From: an uncultured Muribaculaceae bacterium
Lineage (GTDB): Bacteria > Bacteroidota > Bacteroidia > Bacteroidales > Muribaculaceae
Assembly (NCBI GenBank): GCA_905207535.1
Contig: CAJLLX010000036.1
Coordinates: 1 to 16,774, forward strand
Direction of reading: 5' to 3'
DNA length: 16,774 bases
In this document: in pieces, positions 7,878-14,679 of the stretch
Layout: every line of letters begins with the position of its first letter
How positions within the stretch are numbered: position 1 is the stretch's first letter
Notes under the pieces: generated by a model
Seen by the model: the letters and a program-made list of their open reading frames with translations, nothing else
What the model was told of the DNA's origin: nothing
Databases searched by the model: none
Position numbers and translations under genes: made by a program

Positions 7878-7907
7878 GTTTTTAGTCGAAAGAGCTTTAG
7901 CTCTTTC
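7868..7907. repeat. hairpin module, copy 1
   Basis: The module has a conserved lead (7868-7886: CCGCGTAGCTG, then TTTTTAGT), one spacer base, then arms GAAAGAGC (7888-7895) and GCTCTTTC (7900-7907) around a TTTA loop. The 8-bp stem is perfect. The T-run lies before the hairpin on the + strand, the wrong side for an intrinsic terminator. The same plan recurs at 7974-8012 with a different stem sequence. Confidence 0.75.
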
Positions 7908-7920
7908 ATCCCATCTTTGC

Positions 7921-7973
7921 ATTCCCCCCTCCTTCTCCTCTCCTTCCTCTCTAAGGCCTTCCTCTCCGCTCTC
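7921..7973 (+). other. second pyrimidine-rich tract
   Basis: This tract lies between the two hairpin modules. It is mostly C and T on the + strand, interrupted by a short taaggcc. Its composition is like the tract after murA, which suggests that tract plus hairpin is the repeating arrangement. Confidence 0.5.
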
Positions 7974-8012
7974 CCGCGCAGCTTTTTTAGTTATCAAAGC
8001 TTTAGCTTTGAT
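7974..8012. repeat. hairpin module, copy 2
   Basis: The lead CCGCGCAGCT plus TTTTTAGT (7974-7991) matches copy 1 except for T to C and the absence of one G. After one spacer base come arms ATCAAAGC (7993-8000) and GCTTTGAT (8005-8012) around the same TTTA loop. The stem is perfect but differs from copy 1 in its outer six base pairs, while the loop and the inner GC closing pairs are kept. Confidence 0.75.
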
Positions 8013-8119
8013 CATGCGGCATTCCAGCCCGGCGGCCTTCCCCCTCTCCCCATTTTTCCCACAAAAGTACAATTTTTGGCCTCTTTGGCCTATTGCGGAT
8101 TTTTTTCCATAATTTACAT

Positions 8120-8127
8120 TAATTTTG
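8120..8127 (+). promoter_or_regulatory. possible promoter (-7 box) of the nhaD-like gene
   Basis: TAATTTTG fits the Bacteroidetes -7 consensus TAnnTTTG and lies 21 bp before the ATG at 8149, in an A/T-rich island (about 8100-8140) that stands out from GC-rich surroundings. No good -33 TTTG is found at the normal spacing; the nearest candidate is ATTG at 8092-8095, a few bases too far. Confidence 0.4.
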
Positions 8128-8148
8128 TAATGTTTAAAATCCTCCGCA

Positions 8149-9486
8149 ATGATCACCTTCATGATAGTAGCGTTCGTGGTCGGCTATATCTTCATAGCGC
8201 TCGAACACCTTCTTGGCATCAACAAAGCCACCTTCGCTTTGCTGATGAGCGGCATCCTATGGGCTGCCTATTCGCTCTTCACCCATGATCCGAACCTCTC
8301 CGAGGAGCTTGTGGTAACTCTCGGAGATACCTGCGAGATTGTGGTGTTCCTCATCGGCGCCATGACCATCGTGGAGCTCATTGACCGCTACGGCGGATTC
8401 AACATCATCGTCCGCAAGATCCACGCCTCCAACAAGCGCGGCCTCATGTGGGTCCTCGCCCTGGTGGCCTTCTTCCTGAGCTGTATCCTCGACAACATGA
8501 CCACCACCATCATCATGGTGATGATGCTCCGGCGCATGCTCGCCAACAAAAAGGAGCGCTGGATCTTCGCCTGCGTCATCGTCATCGCGGCCAACAGCGG
8601 CGGCGCATGGTCGCCAATCGGCGATATCACCACCATCATGCTCTGGATGAAAAATTATGTTTCCTCCGTCGATCTGATTCTCAACCTCCTCCTCCCGTCG
8701 CTCGTGTCGGTGGTCATCCCCACATGGATCGCTTCCCACTACGTCAAAAACGAGCCCGTGGAGCAGCTCAACACCCAGGACCAGCGCATCGGCTACGAGA
8801 TGAGCAGCCACCACCGCAATCTGTCGATACTGATTCTCATCTGCGGCGTGGCCGGCCTGCTCTTCGTGCCCATCTTCAAGTCCACCACCCATCTGCCCCC
8901 CTATATGGGCATCCTCATCTCTCTGGGCGGCCTCTGGCTGCTGACCGAACTGATAGTGCGCCACTACCACCTCGACGGCAAGATCGAGGGACGTATCTCG
9001 CAGGTAGTGCGGCATATCGACATGTCCACCATCCTCTTCTTCCTCGGCATCCTTCTCTCGGTAGGCGCCCTCCAGCAGGCAGGCATCCTCAACTATCTTG
9101 CCCACTGGCTCAACGACAACATCCACGAGCCCTACACCATCAACGGCATCATCGGCATCCTCTCCTCCATCGTCGACAATGTGCCCCTGGTGGCTGCATG
9201 TATGAACATGTATCCCGTCATGACCGACGCCATGGTGGCAGCCTCGGCCGATCCCTCGTATGCGGCGCTCTTCGTGGAGGACGGCCTCTTCTGGCACCTG
9301 CTCACCTTCTGCGCCGGTGTGGGCGGTTCGCTCCTCATCATCGGTTCGGCCGCCGGCGTGGTGGCTATGGGCATCGAGAAGATCCCCTTCCTCTGGTATG
9401 CCAAGCGCATCACCTGGCTCGCCTTCCTCGGCTATGTGGCAGGTATCGCCGTCATCTGGCTCGAGACCCTTTTCATCTCCATCTGA
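8149..9486 (+). CDS. nhaD: NhaD-type Na+/H+ antiporter (ArsB/NhaD ion transporter superfamily)
   Basis: 445 aa, about a dozen hydrophobic segments, inner membrane. NhaD proteins exchange Na+ (or Li+) for H+. Diagnostic segments are CILDNMTTT (112-120), ANSGGAWSPIGDITTIMLW (148-166) and SSIVDNVPLVAA (339-350). The DN-containing segments at 115-116 and 343-344 mark the two inverted halves of the fold. GGAWSPIGD with the following TT separates NhaD from ArsB and citrate transporters. The ATG at 8149 places the first membrane helix at residues 2-18 and follows a likely promoter, so the gene is probably its own transcription unit. With NQR upstream as Na+ exporter, the antiporter would couple the Na+ and H+ gradients; direction and ion preference cannot be read from sequence. 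Confidence 0.92.
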   Translation: MITFMIVAFVVGYIFIALEHLLGINKATFALLMSGILWAAYSLFTHDPNLSEELVVTLGDTCEIVVFLIGAMTIVELIDRYGGFNIIVRKIHASNKRGLMWVLALVAFFLSCILDNMTTTIIMVMMLRRMLANKKERWIFACVIVIAANSGGAWSPIGDITTIMLWMKNYVSSVDLILNLLLPSLVSVVIPTWIASHYVKNEPVEQLNTQDQRIGYEMSSHHRNLSILILICGVAGLLFVPIFKSTTHLPPYMGILISLGGLWLLTELIVRHYHLDGKIEGRISQVVRHIDMSTILFFLGILLSVGALQQAGILNYLAHWLNDNIHEPYTINGIIGILSSIVDNVPLVAACMNMYPVMTDAMVAASADPSYAALFVEDGLFWHLLTFCAGVGGSLLIIGSAAGVVAMGIEKIPFLWYAKRITWLAFLGYVAGIAVIWLETLFISI

Positions 9487-9554
9487 CATCCCGCTGCCCC
9501 TCGGGGCCGCACGCCACATACACAACATCCGTCGCACCGGACTCAAACATTCCG

Positions 9555-9576
9555 GCCCGACGGGTGTTTTATTATT
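9555..9576 (+). terminator. weak possible terminator after the antiporter gene
   Basis: A short stem GCCC-GAC-GGGT (9555-9565, ending in a G-T pair) is followed by gttttattatt. The T-rich tail is right for an intrinsic terminator, but the 4-bp stem is poor. A separate GC inverted repeat GCCCC/GGGGC lies nearer the stop (9496-9507) without a T-run. Confidence 0.3.
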
Positions 9577-9616
9577 GTGCGATGCATGTCGCCCGCACGA
9601 TAAATACTCTACTAAA

Positions 9617-9853
9617 ATGAACGACCGCCTTTCCTACGAAGAGAAAAAAGAACTTCCAGACTCAGTTTTCGGACTCCCCGAACGCCGCGAATATCCCATG
9701 CCCGACGCCGCCCACGTTCGCGCCGCCGAAGCCTACTTCCGTTATTGTCCCGAGGACCTCAAACCACGCCTCGCCCGCGCCATCCTCGACCGTGCCCGCC
9801 TCTTCGGTGTCGACGTCGAGAGTCCCGAGGTACTCTCGTATGCCGAGCAGTAG
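9617..9853 (+). CDS. small conserved hypothetical protein, DUF6582-like motif
   Basis: 78 aa from ATG at 9617, preceded by actaaa as at nqrE. The frame is open upstream into the antiporter gene, but that extension is a shadow of nhaD. The protein is charged, soluble and without a signal peptide. Residues 14-36 read PDSVFGLPERREYPMPD followed by AAHVRA, which resembles the D-(S/T)-x-F-x-P-x-x-R-x-(Y/F)-P-(I/M)-x-D-x-x-H-(V/A) motif I know from DUF6582-type hypothetical and phage-associated proteins. The rest is predicted helical (about 32-63). The function is unknown. An inverted repeat GTGCG/CGCAC (9577-9598) precedes the gene, and its stop codon forms the first base of a long hairpin. Confidence 0.75.
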   Translation: MNDRLSYEEKKELPDSVFGLPERREYPMPDAAHVRAAEAYFRYCPEDLKPRLARAILDRARLFGVDVESPEVLSYAEQ

Positions 9854-9894
9854 GGACTTTGGTCATAGCGCTAAAGGGCTAAGACCAAAGTCCC
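9853..9894. repeat. long hairpin with perfect 12-bp stem, overlapping a stop codon
   Basis: Arms GGGACTTTGGTC (9853-9864) and GACCAAAGTCCC (9883-9894) are exact complements around an 18-nt loop, in which TAGC (9866-9869) and GCTA (9878-9881) can add four more pairs. The first base is the last base of the TAG at 9851-9853. The 3' side is aagacttaattt, not a U-run, so it is more likely a 3' end-stabilising or dispersed-repeat hairpin than a standard terminator, though it may still end transcription. Confidence 0.8.
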
Positions 9895-9961
9895 AAGACT
9901 TAATTTAACCTAAAATAAGGGAATTTTGCCAAAAACATTTTAATGATTGTATAAAAAGCGC

Positions 9962-9969
9962 TAAATTTG
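9962..9969 (+). promoter_or_regulatory. likely promoter (-7 box) of the acyltransferase gene
   Basis: TAAATTTG is an exact match to the Bacteroidetes -7 consensus TAnnTTTG, in the A/T-rich stretch 9900-9990. At 20-nt spacing upstream lies TTTT (9938-9941), one mismatch from the -33 box TTTG. Transcription would begin near 9975, giving a leader of about 47 nt to the ATG at 10022. Confidence 0.5.
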
Positions 9970-9993
9970 CTCCAAATTTACCTTTTATGAGCA

Positions 9994-10016
9994 GAAACCG
10001 GCCCTCTACCGGCTTC
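9994..10016 (+). other. possible leader hairpin before the acyltransferase start
   Basis: GAAACCGG (9994-10001) pairs with CCGGCTTC (10009-10016), apart from one A-C mismatch, around a 7-nt loop. It ends six bases before the ATG at 10022 and so would sit in the predicted leader, where it could affect ribosome access. Confidence 0.4.
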
Positions 10017-10021
10017 TTTGC

Positions 10022-11206
10022 ATGCAATATGACCCCCTGACTATGACTAAGGAAGAATTTAGTGACATAGCTCCTTACGACGACAGCGATTTTCAGCATT
10101 ATATGAGCCGGCTTGTCAAAGAACCCGGATTCGAACATGCCATCCGCTACGTAATGCCCGATGTCAAATACCCTGAAATGGTGCAGAACCTTCTGCAAAT
10201 CAAGAGCAAAGACGAATTTCAGCGCACCATAATGCAGGGAATGCTCGAACTTCTCGAGCGCATGACCACTTCCGGTGTCACCGACTCGGGACTCGAAGAC
10301 TTCGACGCCTCCAAGAGCGTGCTCTTCATCACCAACCATCGCGATATTGTACTCGACGCCTCTTTCCTCGGCCTGGCCATGCTGCGTCACGGCCTTCCGG
10401 CCCAGGAAGTTGCCCTTGGTGACAATCTGCTCATTTTCGACTGGATTGAGGACTTGGTGCGTCTCAACAAGGGTATCATCGTCAAGCGCAATCTCCGCCT
10501 CACCAAGGCTCTCGAGGCTGCCCGCCAGCTATCGGGATATATCCACCACTGCATCAGCGAGAAACACGAATCGGTGTGGATCGCTCAGCGCGAAGGACGC
10601 GCCAAAGACTCCAACGATGTCACTCAGGAGAGCGTCATCAAGATGCTCGCCCTCGCAGGCGAAGGCGCCACAGTGGTGGAGCGCCTGCTGGAGCTCAACA
10701 TCACCCCCACCGCCATCTCCTACGAGTACGACCCCAACGACTATCTCAAGGCTCGCGAATTTCTCGCCCGCAGGCGCGACCCGGAGTTCAAAAAGTCGCA
10801 GCGCGACGACCTTTTCAGTATGGAGACCGGCATCCTCCAGTTCAAGGGCCATGTGCACTTCGCCGTATGCGAGTGCATCAACCCCGCCCTCGAGGAGCTC
10901 CGCGCTCTCACCGACAAGGTGGAGATCGTGCGCCGCGTGTGCGCCATCATCGACCGAGAGATACACACTACTTACAAGTTCTTCCCGCTCAACTACATCG
11001 CCTACGACCGCGTCAACCACACTGACCGCTTCGCCTCGGAGTATACCCCGCAGGATGTGGAGCAGTTCGACGCCTATCTCAACAAGCAGATCGACAAAGT
11101 TGACCTCCCCGACATCACCCCCGAGGAGCGCGCCTTCATGATCGACGCCGTCACCGACATGTACGCCAACCCCCTGAAAAACTACCTCAAAGCCACCGAG
11201 CCATAA
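10022..11206 (+). CDS. PlsC-like lysophospholipid/glycerol-phosphate acyltransferase
   Basis: 394 aa. The central acyltransferase domain (about 95-260) carries FITNHRDIVLDAS (102-114) and EGRAKD (191-196), corresponding to the NHx4D and EGTR-type blocks of the PlsC/PlsB superfamily, which move an acyl chain onto (lyso)phosphatidate-type acceptors. The first block has H106 with Asp at +2 and +6 instead of the canonical +5; I recall the same NHRDIVLD string in Bacteroidales homologues. No signal peptide and little strong hydrophobicity are seen, so it is probably cytosolic or peripheral. Residues 260-394 are a charged C-terminal extension. The start may be ATG 10022 or ATG 10043, seven codons later in the same frame; the promoter context does not decide. 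The exact acceptor is not known. Confidence 0.85.
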   Translation: MQYDPLTMTKEEFSDIAPYDDSDFQHYMSRLVKEPGFEHAIRYVMPDVKYPEMVQNLLQIKSKDEFQRTIMQGMLELLERMTTSGVTDSGLEDFDASKSVLFITNHRDIVLDASFLGLAMLRHGLPAQEVALGDNLLIFDWIEDLVRLNKGIIVKRNLRLTKALEAARQLSGYIHHCISEKHESVWIAQREGRAKDSNDVTQESVIKMLALAGEGATVVERLLELNITPTAISYEYDPNDYLKAREFLARRRDPEFKKSQRDDLFSMETGILQFKGHVHFAVCECINPALEELRALTDKVEIVRRVCAIIDREIHTTYKFFPLNYIAYDRVNHTDRFASEYTPQDVEQFDAYLNKQIDKVDLPDITPEERAFMIDAVTDMYANPLKNYLKATEP

Positions 11207-11279
11207 CCCCCGGCAGCGCCCCTCCCCCCTCCGGCTGCGAAGCCACTACAATCTACCATCTTAGCACTAAGAGCTATCC

Positions 11280-12488
11280 ATGCGTGCCCCCTTCCTGATA
11301 TTGCTGATAATACTGCTGATCAGCATTGCGGCCGATCTGTACATCTACATTCAGTGCCGACGCAGGTGCCGGAGCCGCGTGTGGTGTCGTCTGCAGGCCG
11401 TCACAGCCATCCTTCTCATGACTCTGATGGTAGTGGAGATGCTCCTTCCGGCCAAAGAGGGGTCCGACAATGCGCTCCGCACCAAGATGTGGGTGCTTTT
11501 CGGCTATGTCAGCGTCTACCTCCCCAAATATCTCGCCATCATCTGCGACCTTCTGGCCTCCCTTCCCCGCCTATGGCATCACCGGCGCATGAAGTGGCTC
11601 ACTGTCAGCGGCATCGTGCTCTCCATAGCTCTGTTTCCGGCCATGTGGTGGGGAGCGCTGATCAACCGCTACCACATGCAGGTGCGCGAAGTCACCGTTG
11701 AGATTCCATCGCTCCCGGCCTCCTTCGAGGGCACCCGGCTTGTGCAGTTTTCCGATCTGCACACGGGCACGTTCGGCAACGACACCACCTTTGTATCCCG
11801 TCTCGTCGACCGCATCAACGCGCTCCACCCCGACGCCACAATGTTCACCGGAGACATCGTCAACCGCCGCAGCGAGGAGATGCTCCCCTTCGTCGGGGTG
11901 CTCTCGCGCCTCCGCGCTCCTATGGGAGTGTATGCCATCCTCGGCAACCACGACTACGGCGACTACATGATATGGTCCTCCACGGCCCACAAGCAGCTCA
12001 ACATGCAGCGCCTCTACGACGCCTACTCCCGCACCGGGATGCGCCTGCTGCTCAACGAAACTGTATGGCTGCGCCGAGGCACCGACTCCATTGCCGTCAT
12101 CGGAGTGGAGAATATCGGCGACCCGCCCTTCACCATCTACGGCTCGCTGCCCCGCTCCTACCCTGACCTCTCCGACTCCAACACCAAGATCCTTCTCACG
12201 CACAATCCGCAGCATTGGGTCGACTCTATCGCCGACCGCAGCGACATCAACATACCGCTCACCCTCTCGGGCCACACCCACGCCATGCAGATAGAGCTGG
12301 CGGGCATCTCTCCCGCCATGTGGCGCTATCCCACCTGGGGCGGCCTCTACACCGACAGCCGCAGCGAGCGTTCGCTCTACGTCAACATCGGCTGCGGCAC
12401 CGTGGGGATCCCCATGCGCCTCGGAGCCACCCCTGAGATCACTGTCATCACCCTCAGGCGTGCTGCGGTGCCCTCTCCTCAACAATAA
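11280..12488 (+). CDS. membrane-anchored calcineurin-like metallophosphoesterase
   Basis: 402 aa. Three to four hydrophobic helices fill the N-terminus (about 4-25, 40-56, 72-95, 108-126), followed by a calcineurin-like phosphoesterase domain. All metal-binding motifs are present in order: D159-L-H161, G191-D192, G222-N-H-D225, H308 and G331-H-T-H334. Enzymes of this YkoQ/YaeI-like layout hydrolyse phosphoesters of lipid-linked or other substrates at the membrane; the substrate here is not known. A small inverted repeat TCTTAG/CTAAGA (11259-11272) lies just before the start. tex begins 24 bp after the stop, so the two genes are probably co-transcribed. The preceding gap of 73 bp contains only a C-rich stretch and a weak GCAGC/GCTGC pairing. 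Confidence 0.9.
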   Translation: MRAPFLILLIILLISIAADLYIYIQCRRRCRSRVWCRLQAVTAILLMTLMVVEMLLPAKEGSDNALRTKMWVLFGYVSVYLPKYLAIICDLLASLPRLWHHRRMKWLTVSGIVLSIALFPAMWWGALINRYHMQVREVTVEIPSLPASFEGTRLVQFSDLHTGTFGNDTTFVSRLVDRINALHPDATMFTGDIVNRRSEEMLPFVGVLSRLRAPMGVYAILGNHDYGDYMIWSSTAHKQLNMQRLYDAYSRTGMRLLLNETVWLRRGTDSIAVIGVENIGDPPFTIYGSLPRSYPDLSDSNTKILLTHNPQHWVDSIADRSDINIPLTLSGHTHAMQIELAGISPAMWRYPTWGGLYTDSRSERSLYVNIGCGTVGIPMRLGATPEITVITLRRAAVPSPQQ

Positions 12489-12512
12489 CCTTTCATTCAT
12501 CACGGCCAAATA

Positions 12513-14660
12513 ATGTCTGATACCACTCCGACAATCACTTCCATCATCGCCGGCGAGACCGGCATCCCCGAAAAAAGCGTAGCCGCTACCATCCGCCTGC
12601 TGCAGGAGGGCGCCACCATTCCCTTCATCAGCCGATACCGCAAGGAGGCCACCGGCTCGCTCGACGAGACGGCCATCTTCGCCATCGATACCCGCGCACA
12701 GGAGCTCGCCGAGCTCTCCGACCGCAAAAAGTATATCCTCAACACCATCGAGGCCCAGGGCAATCTCACTCCCGAGCTCGAGAAGCGTATAGTGGAGTGT
12801 TTTGACCCCAATCTGCTCGAGGATATCTACCTTCCCTTCAAACCGCGCCGCCGCACCCGCGCTCAGATAGCCCGCGAGAACGGCCTCGAGCCCCTCGCGC
12901 GCATCATCATGGCCCAGAGCTCCGATTTCCCGGCCAAGTCGGCCGCGAGATTCCTCTCCGACAATGTAGCCGACATCGATGCCGCCATCGCCGGGGCCTC
13001 CGACATCATCGCCGAGTGGGTCAACGAGAACGAGACCGCCCGCAGCCGTGTGCGCGACCAGTTTCGCCGCTATGCCGTCATCACCTCCAAGGTGGTAAAG
13101 GGGAAGGAGGAGGATGCCGCCAACTATGCCACATATTTCAACTATTCCGCACCCCTCGCGCGCTGCAGTTCGCACAACTATCTGGCCATGCGTCGCGGCG
13201 AGGCCGAAGGGATGCTCCGCGTGAGCATCGGAGTGGACGACGAACGCACTCTCGCCCGGCTTTACCCGATTTTCATCAGGCGCAATGCCTCGGAGGCCTG
13301 CGCCGAAATCATACGCGACGCCATCGATGACGCATACAAGCGCCTGACACGTCCGGCCATCGAAAACGAGGTGGCAGCCGAAGCCAAGCAGAAGGCCGAC
13401 ACAGCTGCTATCGACACTTTCACAACCAATCTGCGCCAGTTGCTGCTCGCTTCGCCCCTCGGCACCAAGAGGGTGCTGGCCGTGGATCCTGGCTACCGCA
13501 CAGGGTGCAAAGTGGTGTGCCTCGACAGCAACGGCAATCTCCTCTGCCACGATGTCATCTACCCCACCCCGCCCCATAGCGACACGCGAGGGGCCGCCCA
13601 CACTATCTTCAGCCTCGTCATGGAGCACGACATCGAGGCCATAGCCCTCGGCAACGGCACGGCAAGCCGCGAGACGGAGTGCTTCCTCCGCGCCATGTCC
13701 ATCCCCGATGTGGAGATCTATGTGGTCAGCGAGAACGGCGCCTCGGTCTACTCGGCCTCGAAGGTGGCGCGCGACGAGTTTCCAGACAAGGATGTCACGG
13801 TGCGCGGTGCCGTCTCCATCGGCCGCCGGCTCATGGATCCGCTGGCCGAACTGGTGAAAATCGACCCGAAATCTATCGGCGTCGGCCAGTATCAGCACGA
13901 TGTCGACCAGACGCGCCTCAAAGCGGCTCTCGACATGACGGTGGAATCGTGTGTCAATGCCGTGGGTGTAGACATCAACACGGCTTCGCGACAGCTCCTG
14001 GCCTACGTCTCGGGCATCGGCGACACTCTCGCCGCCAATATTGTGGACTACCGTGCCGCCAACGGCGATTTCCCCTCGCGCGAGGCGATTAAAAAGGTGC
14101 CGCGCCTCGGCCCGAAGACTTTCGAGCAGGCTGCGGGATTTCTCCGCATTCCCACCGGCGCCAACATCCTCGACCACACTGCCGTACACCCCGAGCGCTA
14201 CCCGCTGGTGACCCGCATGGCGCGCGACCTGCGCATGGAGCTCGACGAGATTGTCAAGACCCCGCAAAAACTTAAAGAGCTGGATCTGAGCCGCTACATC
14301 GACGAAAACACCGGCATGGAGACCCTCACCGACATCATCCGCGAACTCGAAAAACCCGGCCGCGACCCCCGCAGCGAGGCGGTGGCCATAGAGTTTGACG
14401 ACTCGATCAGCGACATCACCGACCTCCGCCCGGGGATGATCCTGCCGGGTATCGTCAACAATATCACCGATTTCGGAGCCTTCGTGGATCTCGGCATCCA
14501 CAAAAGCGGCCTGATACATGTATCGCAGATGGCCGAGCGGAGGGTGAAAAATCCGTCGGAAGTGGTGCGCCTCAATCAGCGCGTGCGCGTGAAGGTGCTC
14601 GAAGTGGATCTCAAGCGCGACCGCATCGCCCTCTCGCTCCGCGATGTGCCGCAGGATTAA
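12513..14660 (+). CDS. tex: Tex family RNA-binding transcription accessory protein
   Basis: 715 aa, near the usual Tex length. Domains in order are an N-terminal helical Tex region (begins ITSIIAGETGI; FISRYRKEATG about 38-48), a YqgF/RNase H-like domain starting near residue 320 with VLAVDPGYRTG, a helix-hairpin-helix segment (about 490-560, YVSGIGDTLAANIV and VPRLGPKTFEQAAGFLRI), and a C-terminal S1 RNA-binding domain (about 638-712, with GIVNNITDFGAFVDLG and GLIHVSQM). Tex is a cytoplasmic nucleic-acid-binding protein linked to transcription in other bacteria, and its eukaryotic counterpart is Spt6. The short spacers on both sides (24 and 19 bp) suggest an operon with the phosphoesterase and the FolK-like gene. 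A 1036-codon open frame runs antisense across it and is judged spurious. Confidence 0.97.
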   Translation: MSDTTPTITSIIAGETGIPEKSVAATIRLLQEGATIPFISRYRKEATGSLDETAIFAIDTRAQELAELSDRKKYILNTIEAQGNLTPELEKRIVECFDPNLLEDIYLPFKPRRRTRAQIARENGLEPLARIIMAQSSDFPAKSAARFLSDNVADIDAAIAGASDIIAEWVNENETARSRVRDQFRRYAVITSKVVKGKEEDAANYATYFNYSAPLARCSSHNYLAMRRGEAEGMLRVSIGVDDERTLARLYPIFIRRNASEACAEIIRDAIDDAYKRLTRPAIENEVAAEAKQKADTAAIDTFTTNLRQLLLASPLGTKRVLAVDPGYRTGCKVVCLDSNGNLLCHDVIYPTPPHSDTRGAAHTIFSLVMEHDIEAIALGNGTASRETECFLRAMSIPDVEIYVVSENGASVYSASKVARDEFPDKDVTVRGAVSIGRRLMDPLAELVKIDPKSIGVGQYQHDVDQTRLKAALDMTVESCVNAVGVDINTASRQLLAYVSGIGDTLAANIVDYRAANGDFPSREAIKKVPRLGPKTFEQAAGFLRIPTGANILDHTAVHPERYPLVTRMARDLRMELDEIVKTPQKLKELDLSRYIDENTGMETLTDIIRELEKPGRDPRSEAVAIEFDDSISDITDLRPGMILPGIVNNITDFGAFVDLGIHKSGLIHVSQMAERRVKNPSEVVRLNQRVRVKVLEVDLKRDRIALSLRDVPQD

Positions 14661-14679
14661 CGCGTTTAAATCACTGACC

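Noticed and set aside
7868..8012. Hairpin modules as intrinsic terminators of murA
   Set aside because: The T-runs precede the stems on the + strand and no U-run follows either stem. On the minus strand an A-run follows.
6456..8162. 568-codon minus-strand open frame antisense to murA and running through the intergenic repeat
   Set aside because: It is antisense to a clear murA, has the same biased composition, and its N-terminal part simply translates the repeats and pyrimidine tracts.
7917..8288. 123-codon + strand open frame between the hairpin modules and the antiporter gene
   Set aside because: It reads through hairpin copy 2, the A/T-rich promoter island and out-of-frame antiporter sequence. 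It has no family resemblance.
14644..14679. Earlier start of the FolK-like gene inside tex
   Set aside because: The extra residues do not match HPPK N-termini. The ATG at 14680 leaves the first strand YICLGSN at the expected distance.
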